Shown: one piece after another, positions 1-9,282 of the stretch
How positions within the stretch are numbered: the first letter of the stretch is position 1
Layout of the letters: each line of letters starts with the position of its first letter
Source: Niabella pedocola
Lineage (GTDB): Bacteria > Bacteroidota > Bacteroidia > Chitinophagales > Chitinophagaceae
Assembly (NCBI RefSeq): GCF_021044425.1
Contig: NZ_JAJNEC010000004.1
Location: 806,001-870,000, forward strand
Direction: 5' to 3'
DNA: 64,000 bases
The notes under the pieces: model-generated
Seen by the model: the letters and a program-made list of their open reading frames with translations, nothing else
What the model was told of the DNA's origin: nothing
Database searches by the model: none
Made by a program: the position numbers and the translations under genes

Positions 1-235
1 CTGCCACCCGTTCGGTTACTTTTTCCGTCACCAGTTTTCGCTGCGCTTCGGTAAACAATACCCCCTGTCCTGTAGATCCCAAGATGTAGAGGCCGTCCTG
101 CTCCTGTGCAACCAACAATTCAACCAGCTTCTCCAGCTCACTGATGGCCGGGCTCCCGGAAGCATCCACCGGCGTAAACATCGCCGACCACAGCCCTTTA
201 AATGTATGGGTTTGTTCTTCACGCATTTTATTCAT
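1..235 (-). CDS. DapA/NanA-family aldolase, N-terminal part (cut by window edge)
   Basis: Only the first ~78 codons are inside the window. The reading frame from the ATG at 235 contains GLWSAMFTPVD, then LVELLVAQEQDGLYILGSTG followed by QGVLF. This matches the start of the dihydrodipicolinate synthase / N-acetylneuraminate lyase superfamily: the first beta strand with the TP motif, then the G-S-T-G substrate-carboxylate loop. These class I aldolases use a Schiff-base lysine that would lie beyond the window. A second in-frame ATG at 226 is an equally possible start. The actual substrate cannot be decided from this fragment. Confidence 0.75.
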   Translation of the reverse strand, partial: MNKMREEQTHTFKGLWSAMFTPVDASGSPAISELEKLVELLVAQEQDGLYILGSTGQGVLFTEAQRKLVTEKVTERVA

Positions 236-545
236 AATTATATTTCCAGATTCGTTTGGTATAAAAGTATCCTGTCAAAAAAACATCATGATCTTTCGTT
301 ACTACACCAGGCTTATACGCGCCGGCGGCGCTCCGCTACAGCGGACTATGGAACAAGCGTCGCAATCGATAAATATGTACGACATATGCAAATGTAATGA
401 GAACGATTCAATACAGCAAAAAATAAATTTTTACTATTCTCCAACCATGCCGTTTTCTTAAAACCATCGATCGTAATGAATGCAATGACCCGAAAGTATT
501 GGCTATTCCTTATGCATCCCGCCTCCTGGCATCTGCCTGGTTCAA

Positions 546-650
546 TTTAACCGCAAGAGCGACAGGACTACGCAAGGCTTGCTAAGTTTTTATTTACGGC
601 CTTTCTTCCCGCGAATGTTGCGATTGCTCTCCGGCCTTTGCGGTTAGGTT
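546..650. repeat. Imperfect inverted-repeat intergenic element
   Basis: The left arm (TTTAACCGCAAGAGC, 546-560) is partly complementary to the right arm (GCTCTCCGGCCTTTGCGGTTA, read in two pieces at 626-646). The style, with arms like CCTTTGCGGTTA, resembles non-coding intergenic repeats common in Bacteroidota. It stands alone here and is not tandemly repeated. The function is unknown. Confidence 0.45.
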
Positions 651-770
651 TTAAACCGAAAGAAACGCCGGGCCCCTGCTAGGTTCGTTACGCTCTTCAT
701 CCACGCCCCTGCTCCCTTCGCCCGCTGCGGTTATCAAAATCCGGGGTACACTGCAGCTACCAAATAAAAA

Positions 771-800
771 GAGGCTGTCTCCATTTTTCGAGACAGCCTC
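771..800 (-). terminator. Rho-independent terminator of the GH43 gene
   Basis: GAGGCTGTCTC (771-781) pairs perfectly with GAGACAGCCTC (790-800) around an 8-nt loop. On the minus strand the hairpin is followed by TTTTTATTTGG, a U-rich tract. It lies 86 bases beyond the GH43 stop codon. The hairpin after gcvP has a related GGCTGT/ACAGCC stem. Confidence 0.85.
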
Positions 801-885
801 ATCGTTATACATACGGTTTATAGCAAATCGTAGTCCTATTGAACACCCTGTATTATGGTATATCGTAGATCACGATGCCACATAT

Positions 886-3084
886 CTAGTTATAGTGTTC
901 GCTTTTGGGCACTGCGATATTGGAGGGCAAGCCAACCGGGGTACCTAACACGGGGGCATGCGCCGCATCCCAGCCAAAACTTTGCATCCTTGCCGTGCGC
1001 CCGCTGTAACCCAGATTACTGGTTGCTTTTGCATGATACACGATCCAGTGTTGTTGCAGACTGGTACCGGCGGAGTTTACATAATTGCTTGTAAAGAAAC
1101 TGCAGTGGCCGGGAGAGTACACAGCATTGGCACTGCTGCTGCTAAACACCGGGGTTGATCTTTTGGTCCAGTCGGAAGCCACCATCGGATCTCCGCCGGC
1201 ACGCAGTGACAACAGTCCCAGGCAGTAACCGGTGGGCTGATCCGCCGCACTGGCCGAATACACCACATAAGTTAAGCCTGCCGGCGTTTCCCTCAACACA
1301 GCAGGACCTTCGTTTACGGGATAGCCCTGTGTTTCCCAGGAATAGTAGGGAGCCGAGATCATTACGGCGGAACCGGTAAGCGCTGTTGGGCCCGACATTC
1401 TTGAAATATATAATCTCGACGCATCGCCGCTGTATTTTCGTCCGCACCAGATAAACCACAGCGCGCCCGATCCGTTAGACGCTGTAAGGATGGTACCGTC
1501 GATGGAGTAATAATTGGGGCCATTGCCGATCTGCGCAGGTGCCGTCCAGGAGCCGGTTGTAGGATCATTGTCGGTATCCGTATTCTTCATATAGTACATC
1601 CGGTGGCCAAAATCCGTTCCATCCGGTGTGGCCGTAAAGTACACATACCAGGCGCCATTGAGATAATGGAGTTCGGGTGCCCAAACCTGGGACAAACCGG
1701 AGCCCGCTGTGGTCCAGATATTCGGCTCTGCAGCAATACCGAACAGCGATGCATGCTTTGCCTTGCGGATACCGATCCTTGAATCCTGTGAATAGGTAAA
1801 GTAATAAAAATCGTCCTTTTGGGTTACAAACGGATCCGGGTTATCCCACGGAGTGGATACCATCGGATTCTTAAAATATTGTCGCAGCAAAGTGCCTCTC
1901 CTCCGTATGATCGATTTTTCCATTACGATCTCATGCCCCAGGCTCATTCCAAAACGGCTGGAATAAAACGTACCGAAATTAACCACCCCGCTTGCAAACT
2001 GGCCATTGCTCTGCCCCGGGTATACATATACATTATCATTTGTATGCGCCGTTACCAGATCGGCATAACCGTCGCCGGTTACATCCATCACACAGGCTAC
2101 CTCATGCCCCACGCCTTTGTATATCGATGAGGCCATTCCGCCGCCAAAGCTGGCGATACCCGCTGAAAAAGTTCCATCGGCCTTCCCGGGATATACATAT
2201 ACGGTACCGCCGGAATGATGCGTTACCAGGTCTGCACGGCCATCACCGTTCACATCTGCCAGTGCCACCGGCTCATGACCGCCGCCATCCATCAATCCCA
2301 GCTCCATGGTACCACTAAAACTGGCAATCGGATTTCCAAATGTGTAATTGCCTTGGCCCGGGTAGGTGTAAGCGTTGCCGTCGGTATTGATCGTAACCAG
2401 GTCCGCCAGGCCATCGCCGTTCACATCTCCAACATCCACCGTATAATGACCGGTGGCATCCCGCATGGCGGAGTTAAATGATCCGTTAAATGAAAATACA
2501 GCCAATCCAAAACTGGCGTCTGCATTCCCCGGATGCACAATAATGGAGCCGTCCCGCTCACTTACGAGATCTCCGCGGCCATCGCCGTTGACATCTCCTA
2601 CCGCAATGGGCCAGTAACCGGTAGTGCCATTAAATCCCGGGTCATAGGTGCCGTTAAAAGATCCGATTGCATTGTTGAAGGTTCCATCCGTTTTTCCGGT
2701 ATACACATAAATGGTTCCGTTTGTATTGGCCGTTACCACATCCGAGCGGCCATCGCCGTTTACATCCGTAACATCGATGGCCAGGTGACCTGTATTGTCG
2801 TAGATAGCGCTGTTCATAGTACCATTAAAACAGGGAATGCCCGAATCAAATAGGCCGGCACTATCAGACCGATACGTATATACGTTACCATTGGTATGAA
2901 ACGTGACCAGGTCCGCCTTTCCGTCTCCATCTACATCGCCCTTTACAGGCGTTGTTGTAAGGGTTAAGGCCCTGGCCCCCGAAGAGCGCCCGGGAGACAG
3001 TGACGGGCGTACTTCTTTTCTACAGCCAACAGCGGCCCAAAGCAGTGTGCCCATAAGCATACAGGGCAGAAAATTCTTTTTCAT
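886..3084 (-). CDS. Lipoprotein with FG-GAP/VCBS propeller fused to a GH43-like glycoside hydrolase
   Basis: The 732-residue product starts with a lipoprotein signal (lipobox AAVGC, Cys21), so it is probably exported and membrane-anchored. Residues ~45-385 are about six repeats of the type DVNGDGRSDVV followed by VYVYPGK, the calcium-binding FG-GAP/VCBS blades of an integrin-like propeller. Residues ~395-725 look like a five-bladed GH43 domain. They carry DNPDPFV (candidate general base Asp), VWAPELHYLNGAWYVYFTA, YSIDGTIL (candidate pKa-modulating Asp) and NEGPAV (candidate acid Glu). GH43 enzymes mostly cleave arabinofuranosides or xylosides in plant polysaccharides. The propeller presumably binds substrate or surface. 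The gene is monocistronic, with a strong terminator. The exact specificity is not predictable here. Confidence 0.8.
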   Translation of the reverse strand: MKKNFLPCMLMGTLLWAAVGCRKEVRPSLSPGRSSGARALTLTTTPVKGDVDGDGKADLVTFHTNGNVYTYRSDSAGLFDSGIPCFNGTMNSAIYDNTGHLAIDVTDVNGDGRSDVVTANTNGTIYVYTGKTDGTFNNAIGSFNGTYDPGFNGTTGYWPIAVGDVNGDGRGDLVSERDGSIIVHPGNADASFGLAVFSFNGSFNSAMRDATGHYTVDVGDVNGDGLADLVTINTDGNAYTYPGQGNYTFGNPIASFSGTMELGLMDGGGHEPVALADVNGDGRADLVTHHSGGTVYVYPGKADGTFSAGIASFGGGMASSIYKGVGHEVACVMDVTGDGYADLVTAHTNDNVYVYPGQSNGQFASGVVNFGTFYSSRFGMSLGHEIVMEKSIIRRRGTLLRQYFKNPMVSTPWDNPDPFVTQKDDFYYFTYSQDSRIGIRKAKHASLFGIAAEPNIWTTAGSGLSQVWAPELHYLNGAWYVYFTATPDGTDFGHRMYYMKNTDTDNDPTTGSWTAPAQIGNGPNYYSIDGTILTASNGSGALWFIWCGRKYSGDASRLYISRMSGPTALTGSAVMISAPYYSWETQGYPVNEGPAVLRETPAGLTYVVYSASAADQPTGYCLGLLSLRAGGDPMVASDWTKRSTPVFSSSSANAVYSPGHCSFFTSNYVNSAGTSLQQHWIVYHAKATSNLGYSGRTARMQSFGWDAAHAPVLGTPVGLPSNIAVPKSEHYN

Positions 3085-3603
3085 AATATGAGGGGTTTGG
3101 TAAAAAATACATTTTCATATAACAGCATACGTCATCCGGCACTCACTGATCAGTCCGGCTCTTTAAAGATAATATAAATATGTATTACTTATTAAAATTA
3201 TTTTTTACCCGGCAGCAACCTGGCCCGGGCTCCCCACCCGGATGCCGGTTCATACATCCCGTAGCAACTGCCCTGCGGCAAAAAACAGCAGCGTGGGTAG
3301 CGATCCGCGGGGCGGATCGTTGTTGGATCGTTGTTGCTACTGCCGGATCTGCTGCAGTAAGATGCCCCGGCTAAAAGTTACATAACGGGTTTAGCCCACC
3401 GGCGTAAAAAAACAACTACGGGAATAACATGTGTTCAAGATTAGCGGATGTTACTGCTGCAACTTTTCATAGAAGCGTACATTGGCTATGCAGGGCCGGC
3501 AAAAACCGGGATTCATAGCCGGACCTATTGTGTATCGGGCAATCAGCAGACGGGGCATCGCCGTACAGCGTGCACAACGTGTTTGCTCATCGCTGTACCC
3601 GGA
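3085..3603. other. Intergenic region with a possible GH43 promoter and a palindrome
   Basis: This is a 519-base gap between the 5' end of the GH43 gene and the 3' end of the metallophosphatase gene. On the minus strand TATCTTTA (3171-3164) resembles the -7 box, but no clear -33 element was found. Just downstream of it in the presumed leader is a perfect palindrome ACTGATCAGT (3145-3154), flanked by CCGG on both sides. Near 3312-3350 there is a GATCCGC/GCGGATC hairpin and a short direct repeat GGATCGTTGTT x2. No coding sequence is convincing. Confidence 0.4.
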
Positions 3604-4530
3604 TCAGTTTTCCTCCGGTTCGTTAGAGCTTCCTTTTTTATCGGCCTCCCATTTTATATCGATGTAATCGTATCCTACTTGATCTCCGTCGATATTCACT
3701 TTGATAAAGCCCTCCTCCACATCGTGTTGTTTGCCCCGCCACCATTTTCCGGAAACGGAAGGAGCTGTAATCACCATCACCTTACCCAGGATATTGAGTG
3801 CCTCAAAATAATGCAGGTGGCCCTGAAGGATCAGCCGGAGATTCTTCCCTTTAAACAGCTGCAGTATCTTATGACTGTCTACGGCGGCGATCTTATCATC
3901 ATTGGCATTCACGCCCCCGCCATACCACTGGGAGAGTGTGGTAACAAGGGGCACATGGGCGGTAATAGCAATGGGTGTTCGCGGATCTACGGCCTGAAGA
4001 TCCGATTTTAACCAGCTGAGTTGTACGCTGTCCAGTTTGCCGATATACTTCCGGTCCGGTGTGATATAAATATTATCCAGCACAATAAAATGCCAGCCCT
4101 TATGATTAAAGGAGTAATACCGTTTACCAAAATACTTTTCATAAAAAGCCTTCCCGAATACGGGTCCGGTAGTATCTGCCGCACGCTGATATAGTTGAAA
4201 CACTTCATGATTCCCGATGGCATAGTGCACCGGAGCCTTTATGCGGGCCGCCGCTTTTAAAAAGGCTTCCGTATTTCCTACAGCCTCTTTTTCCGATACC
4301 CGGAGTGCATCATAAATATTATCGCCCCCCGAAAGGACAAAATCCGGGTTCAGCCTGTTCAGCGTATCCACCGCCAGCTGAAAGCCCCTGGGGGCGTTGA
4401 ACTTCTGTGTATAATGCACATCCGACATAAACACAAAGCTGAATTTACCCTGGGCCCGGCCCATGAGTGCAATCGTAAAAATCAATAAAAATAAAAAAAC
4501 GCACTGTTTAAAAATGAATCCCTTTTGCAT
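3604..4530 (-). CDS. Secreted metallophosphatase (calcineurin-like phosphoesterase)
   Basis: The 308-residue protein has an N-terminal signal sequence (hydrophobic 10-24, cleavage near GRAQ). It contains the ordered motifs of the calcineurin-like two-metal phosphoesterase fold: SDVHY (Asp37, His39), SGGDN (Asp70), GNHE (Asn107, His108), ITAHVPL and QGHLH. All expected metal ligands are present, so it is probably active on a phosphomonoester or diester in the periplasm. It is the last gene of the SusCD operon, starting 2 bases after the preceding stop codon. Its association with a peptidase and a SusCD pair suggests nutrient processing. The substrate cannot be inferred. Confidence 0.85.
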   Translation of the reverse strand: MQKGFIFKQCVFLFLLIFTIALMGRAQGKFSFVFMSDVHYTQKFNAPRGFQLAVDTLNRLNPDFVLSGGDNIYDALRVSEKEAVGNTEAFLKAAARIKAPVHYAIGNHEVFQLYQRAADTTGPVFGKAFYEKYFGKRYYSFNHKGWHFIVLDNIYITPDRKYIGKLDSVQLSWLKSDLQAVDPRTPIAITAHVPLVTTLSQWYGGGVNANDDKIAAVDSHKILQLFKGKNLRLILQGHLHYFEALNILGKVMVITAPSVSGKWWRGKQHDVEEGFIKVNIDGDQVGYDYIDIKWEADKKGSSNEPEEN

Positions 4531-4532
4531 TA

Positions 4533-6002
4533 CTATGGTGTGGCCGTAAATTTATAAATAAAAATCCTGAAATCTTTGAGGTAACTGATATACCCATCCC
4601 CATTGGGCGCAAAGCTCATATTCAACTCATCACCAACGGCTGTTTCAACAATATGAGGCAGCGACCAGTCCTTGGTATCCTTATCCAGCATCGTAACCGT
4701 GGGATAGTTGCTGCTGTTCTTGTAAAACAAAAAGAGTTCATCGGAGGGTGATACCGCCAGATCAAAACCAAATAAATTCCCCGAAGCGCCCGCAATATAA
4801 CCGCCTACGGGCGTCACGGCCTTTGTAACAACATCATATTTTATTACCCGGTATTTGTAAAGAGCCGTACTGCTGTTATCGGCAAATGCGATATATACGT
4901 TACCCTTTTGATCAACTTCCATGTCAAAATCTCTTACGTTGATTGCGGTCGCATTCGGATCCCGCCATTGTTCAACCAGCGTGGTCCAGGTATTATTCTC
5001 GTATTTATAAACAGAAACGGAATTAGGCGAACTGGCATTGAGCACACCTACATATACCGCATTATTTACGCGCTTTGCCACGGGTAAGTATCCATACAAC
5101 GCAGATGACCGCCCCGTAATACTTCCATTCGTTGTCCAGGCATTGTTGTCAAAAACAGATACGCCCAGCGCCCTTCTTGGCAACACATCTGCCGCATCCA
5201 GATAACTAAATAAAAACAGTTTAGCATCAGCGTCAAACGTCAATGCGTTAAAAGTAACTTTTGCGGTAGTAACGCCTTTGCGTCCAACCAGCTCCCAGGA
5301 TGTTCCGTTAGTGTATTTTTTCACCGTATTTGCCTGCGCCACGGTAGCCGTATAATCTACATAAGATGCATAGGGCACGCCGGCATTATCAAATGTAAAA
5401 TCGATATTCGAAGCGGTCCGTCCATCGGAAATCCTTCCCTGATAAGCCCATGCACCATCCCTAAACGCTACCATTGCTGCGCCCTGTTCTGAAGAGGATG
5501 AGCGTTTTTCATAGTACATAATATAGGGTTCTCCCGAAACGGGATTTACTTTCAGATTCATTCCGGAAGCGGAGTCATTATACGTAAAGGGGAATGTTTC
5601 CCAGGAAAAATCCTTCGCAATTGCAAATGAATACTTCGCGTTGTTATTACCTGCAGATAAAAAATAATCCACAGGAATCGAAAAATCGTTTTGCGTTTCC
5701 CCACTTTTCTGAAGCGCATTATTAACCTTAACAACATTGCCATTGCTTGCAGTAAACCTTGCGATCAGATGGGATTTATCTACAGCTTCAGGCATTCTTA
5801 TTGTGTTAACGCCTTCCTTAGGATTCGAAAGAATATAATCCTTTAAAATCATTCCCGGATTATCCGCTTCATAAAAGCCAAAGGAAAGCAATTTTACTTC
5901 ATCCTGTTTTACCCGCTCAAATACGGTAGCCTCCCTGGCACAGGATACCAGTGCTGCAAGAAAACATAAGACGGTTAATTGTTTAAACAGCTTCATCATC
6001 AT
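4533..6002 (-). CDS. Lipoprotein, DUF5018-like N-terminal domain plus beta-propeller-like repeats
   Basis: The 489-residue protein has a lipobox LVSC (Cys21), so it is a lipoprotein, probably surface-exposed as is usual beside SusD. Residues ~30-130 resemble the small beta domain found in Bacteroidota SusD-neighbour lipoproteins (SFGFYEADNPGMILKDYI, then an IRMPEAVDKSHLIARFTAS-type stretch and KSGETQNDF), which I would call DUF5018-like. The rest has repeated blocks such as WAYQGRISDG, WELVGRKGV and NNAWTTNGSI, with the aromatic/Gly pattern of a kelch-like propeller. No catalytic residues are evident. It is likely a binding component for whatever the operon processes. It sits 5 bases after the M16 peptidase gene. 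Confidence 0.6.
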   Translation of the reverse strand: MMMKLFKQLTVLCFLAALVSCAREATVFERVKQDEVKLLSFGFYEADNPGMILKDYILSNPKEGVNTIRMPEAVDKSHLIARFTASNGNVVKVNNALQKSGETQNDFSIPVDYFLSAGNNNAKYSFAIAKDFSWETFPFTYNDSASGMNLKVNPVSGEPYIMYYEKRSSSSEQGAAMVAFRDGAWAYQGRISDGRTASNIDFTFDNAGVPYASYVDYTATVAQANTVKKYTNGTSWELVGRKGVTTAKVTFNALTFDADAKLFLFSYLDAADVLPRRALGVSVFDNNAWTTNGSITGRSSALYGYLPVAKRVNNAVYVGVLNASSPNSVSVYKYENNTWTTLVEQWRDPNATAINVRDFDMEVDQKGNVYIAFADNSSTALYKYRVIKYDVVTKAVTPVGGYIAGASGNLFGFDLAVSPSDELFLFYKNSSNYPTVTMLDKDTKDWSLPHIVETAVGDELNMSFAPNGDGYISYLKDFRIFIYKFTATP

Positions 6003-6007
6003 TTCTG

Positions 6008-8818
6008 TTATTTTGTTTTGCCCTCAGGGAGCAAAACGCCTTTTATAATATTGTTTATATTGAAGTTCTGTGCTACCAATGCGGCCACCTCCGGCATCGT
6101 AACCGCAGCAACGGTCTGCTCATAGTGATTGACATGATCAAAATTACCGATCCCGTTAAAAACCGTATTGCGGATTACGGTGCTCCAGAACAGATCCCGC
6201 TGCCGGTTCAGCTCCATTTCCTTTAAAAGATTTTGCTTTACATTCTGTAATTCGGTTTCATAATTACCGGGATGCGTCTGTATATCTTTAAGGATCTCCT
6301 TTATCCTGCCGGTAATCTGGTCTACATTTTCCGGTAAACAGGCAAAGGCAATGCTGCTGCGGGACAAAGGCGCGGGCACCAGTACCGAAGACGTGTTTAC
6401 TGAAATGCTGTACACCAATCCCAACTCTTCCCGGATCACCTGTGTAAGCCGCATCTTCAGCACATTGGCCAGGATACCGCTGTATAAATCATAGCGCTCC
6501 GGGTCCGGCATCTTTTGAGTATGCTGAAACACCAGCGATACCGTAGCCCGGGCACCACTCCCCCCCCTGCCAACAATTGTTGCGCTGTCCGTGCGCGGAT
6601 TTCCTCCGGTATACCGGTACGCCAGCCCCGGTGCATTCCTGTTGCCCGGAATCGACGCTATGTATTTTTCAATGTAAGGCTTCAGAAAGTCCAGCGTGGT
6701 GTCGCTCATGATCACATAGGTATAACCCGCCGCATTGCCAAAGAACTGGTTGTATACCGGCAGGATACGGCTAAGCTGTACTTCCTTATTAATGGCATCT
6801 GCAGTATACTCAGCCGTTACATAATCTTTTCCGTTTACGAGGTATTTTAAACTGTCGGAAAAGATGCGCTCTTTTGTCTTATACTGGTTTTGCGCGGTGC
6901 GGGCGGTAATGGCCCGGGTTTGCTGAAACACGGTGCTGTCTACCCGTGCGGCAGTGGAGCGCAGGTAAATGAGCTGGAACAGCGTCTCCACGTCTTCCTG
7001 TGCAGCACTACCCACAATGCCCGAGCGGGTCTTTTCAATCAAAAACCGCGCAGAAGCCGTATTGCCCGCAAGGTAATTCGACAATTCATCCCGGTTATAA
7101 CGGCCTAATCCGCTTAATGCTACCACGCCGGGAGCAAACATCCCGTTCAGGTAATCCTTCTCCGGAAGTGCATAAAGTCCGCCTTTTTTAAAGCCTGTAA
7201 TATTAACCCGGTTCTTCGCCGCGATCAATGGTTTGAAGATCACCTTTGCGCCATTCGATAGTTCCAGCTCCGTGGCGGCGATGTCCGGCAGGGCCCTTTT
7301 ACTGACGATGGTTCCCGGCCGCGGCTCCTCGTCCATCAATACATCAATAGAGGAAACGTTCTTGTAATAACGCTCCCGGGGTTCGCTGGTCGCTTCGCTT
7401 ATGGTTTGTAACAACTCTTTTTGCGAGCCGAATTCCTTTTTTTCATTTGTAGTAAGCAGATAATACCAATTGTATTTTTTTAAAGACGACAATTGTTTTT
7501 CCAGCACAATGGAATCGATTTGCGGGGCATATTTTACATACAGACGGTATTCGGTAGCCGGCGTCACAAATGTATTACCTCCGTAAAAATCTGAGTAGAG
7601 CTCATTCATGATCGTTTCTGAGCTCTGCGGCGTAGTAGAAACGGCAGCGCGCTGCAATTGTGCGCTATAAATTTTTTTTGCCTTATCAATCTCTGCTTTG
7701 GTAAACCCGTACCGCAGGATCTGGTCCAGGTCTGCTGTAAACTTTTGTACGCCCTCCTTCATTTTATCTTTAACAAGGTCTGCACTGCCCAAAAACATAC
7801 CCGTTGTATTAATAAACCCGGTGACAGATGCACTGCCGTTTTCATAATGCTGTTCGGCAAAAGAGAGTGCGCCAAAACGGGCTTTGATCAACCGGTTGAT
7901 CAATATGCGCTGCAGATAAACCTCGTAATCCCGTTCTTCTTTTATAGGAGCGGTCCTGGGAAATAGCTGTACCACGCTCAACGTACTTTTTCTCAATGAA
8001 GCATCATATACCATCGCGGCTTCTGTGCGGGCATAACTATCGATGGCGTAAGCGGGCAGCGGTAACTTTTTCCGTTTAGGGATGCTTGCGAATTTTTCTT
8101 TTATCAACCGCTCTATTGTTGCAGGATCCACATCTCCCGCAACGGCAACAGCCATCAGGTCTGGCCGGTACCACTCCTTATAAAATGCGTCCAGCGCAGC
8201 GCGTTTGAAATGCCGGATAACAGCAGTATCACCGATCGTTTTCCGTGCTGCATAACGCGATTTGTTTAACAGTCCCATCAACAATCCGTTGTTGGCCTCC
8301 TGTGAGGGCCCTGATCTTGACAGCCATTCCGACAGTACCACTCCGCGCTCCTTTTCGATCTGGACGCTGTCCAGCAACATGCCACCGGCCCAATCCGCCA
8401 GGATGGTAATGGTAGAGTCGATCATGCCCGAACCGGTGGTAGGCAGCGTTAATTTGTAAACGGTTTCGTTATAACTGGTATGCGCGTTGAGATCTTTGCC
8501 AAATTTTGCGCCCTTCGATTCCAGGAACGCCACCATACTGTTACCGGGAAAATGCCGGGTACCATTAAATGCCATATGTTCCAGGAAATGCGCCAGCCCC
8601 AGTTGATCCGTGTTTTCATACACCGAACCCGTTTTTACAAACAACCGGTATACCGCCTCTCCCTTGGGATATGCATTCGGGTAGATATAATAGGTAAGCC
8701 CATTGGCCAGCACTCCCTTTTTTAACACCGGGGTTGGTGCTAACGGCTGCGCGCCTATAGTGCCGGCGATGATCACTAAAAAACCGGCCAGTGCAATTTT
8801 CAGGTGCTTCAGGATCAT
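6008..8818 (-). CDS. M16 family zinc metallopeptidase (insulinase/pitrilysin type)
   Basis: The 936-residue protein has a signal peptide (cleavage near GAQP, residue ~23) and the inverted zinc motif HFLEH (His77, Glu80, His81). A glutamate in EKERGVVLSEW (about residue 157) is the third ligand. The length fits two tandem M16 modules, an active N-terminal half and a substrate-binding inactive C-terminal half (around residues 520-930, with SLVFQHT and LGLVYSISVN typical of the C-terminal half). It would degrade peptides in the periplasm. The start codon overlaps the preceding lipoprotein gene by four bases (ATGA), showing tight co-translation in the SusCD operon. Confidence 0.92.
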   Translation of the reverse strand: MILKHLKIALAGFLVIIAGTIGAQPLAPTPVLKKGVLANGLTYYIYPNAYPKGEAVYRLFVKTGSVYENTDQLGLAHFLEHMAFNGTRHFPGNSMVAFLESKGAKFGKDLNAHTSYNETVYKLTLPTTGSGMIDSTITILADWAGGMLLDSVQIEKERGVVLSEWLSRSGPSQEANNGLLMGLLNKSRYAARKTIGDTAVIRHFKRAALDAFYKEWYRPDLMAVAVAGDVDPATIERLIKEKFASIPKRKKLPLPAYAIDSYARTEAAMVYDASLRKSTLSVVQLFPRTAPIKEERDYEVYLQRILINRLIKARFGALSFAEQHYENGSASVTGFINTTGMFLGSADLVKDKMKEGVQKFTADLDQILRYGFTKAEIDKAKKIYSAQLQRAAVSTTPQSSETIMNELYSDFYGGNTFVTPATEYRLYVKYAPQIDSIVLEKQLSSLKKYNWYYLLTTNEKKEFGSQKELLQTISEATSEPRERYYKNVSSIDVLMDEEPRPGTIVSKRALPDIAATELELSNGAKVIFKPLIAAKNRVNITGFKKGGLYALPEKDYLNGMFAPGVVALSGLGRYNRDELSNYLAGNTASARFLIEKTRSGIVGSAAQEDVETLFQLIYLRSTAARVDSTVFQQTRAITARTAQNQYKTKERIFSDSLKYLVNGKDYVTAEYTADAINKEVQLSRILPVYNQFFGNAAGYTYVIMSDTTLDFLKPYIEKYIASIPGNRNAPGLAYRYTGGNPRTDSATIVGRGGSGARATVSLVFQHTQKMPDPERYDLYSGILANVLKMRLTQVIREELGLVYSISVNTSSVLVPAPLSRSSIAFACLPENVDQITGRIKEILKDIQTHPGNYETELQNVKQNLLKEMELNRQRDLFWSTVIRNTVFNGIGNFDHVNHYEQTVAAVTMPEVAALVAQNFNINNIIKGVLLPEGKTK

Positions 8819-9279
8819 GGAATCTTTGTTATCGTAACTATTTTTTGTTTGGCATCCGGCCCGGGAAGTCCCAAATGAATGCCTTTATTGTTGCTCACCA
8901 ATTCAATCGCCAGCGTATTTTTACGCAAGGTATCCACGGGATTGGGCATCCATTTTATGCGGACCGGCATATCGTAAATGCCGGGTAAAAAGCGTAGTTC
9001 ATTGCCGGTGTTCAGCAAGGTATAATCCACGCCTTCCACCAGTCCGTTGCCGGCGGTTACCTTGTAGGTAACCACAACCGTATCAAAAAACTGGCGCGAA
9101 CTCAGGTACACATTATAAGTACCTACGGCATTGGCCTTGTCGCTAACCGTAACCTCCGATGCATCGTTTTCCATAATATGAATAAAGCGGGTATCAAAGG
9201 GATGGGTGGCGTCCTTTGAACAGGCTGCAATACCCAATACCATTATACTGATCAAAAACAGCAGCTTTCTTTGTTTCAT
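8815..9279 (-). CDS. Small SusD-associated lipoprotein (Calx-beta/DUF4843-like)
   Basis: The 154-residue protein has lipobox IAAC (Cys20). The sequence pattern TYNVYLSS, then VEGVDYTLLNTG, LRFLPGIYDMPVRIKW and HLGLPGP near the end is that of the small beta-sandwich lipoproteins (DUF4843/DUF1735/Calx-beta-like) encoded directly after SusD in many Bacteroidota loci. It probably helps ligand capture at the cell surface. It lies 3 bases after the SusD gene and overlaps the M16 gene by 4 bases. The exact Pfam family is uncertain. Confidence 0.65.
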   Translation of the reverse strand: MKQRKLLFLISIMVLGIAACSKDATHPFDTRFIHIMENDASEVTVSDKANAVGTYNVYLSSRQFFDTVVVTYKVTAGNGLVEGVDYTLLNTGNELRFLPGIYDMPVRIKWMPNPVDTLRKNTLAIELVSNNKGIHLGLPGPDAKQKIVTITKIP

Positions 9280-9282
9280 TGT

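Larger units (their letters stand above)
236..885. other. Intergenic region, no gene seen
   Basis: This 650-base stretch separates the 5' end of the aldolase gene (minus strand) from the 3' end of the GH43 gene (minus strand). It holds an imperfect inverted repeat at 546-650 and a terminator hairpin at 771-800, listed separately. Frames open in 144-461 have no protein-like composition. No promoter with both -33 and -7 elements was recognised upstream of 235. Confidence 0.5.

Noticed and set aside
3448..4011. 187-residue plus-strand frame overlapping the metallophosphatase
   Set aside because: Antisense to the strong calcineurin-like motifs on the minus strand. No independent evidence.
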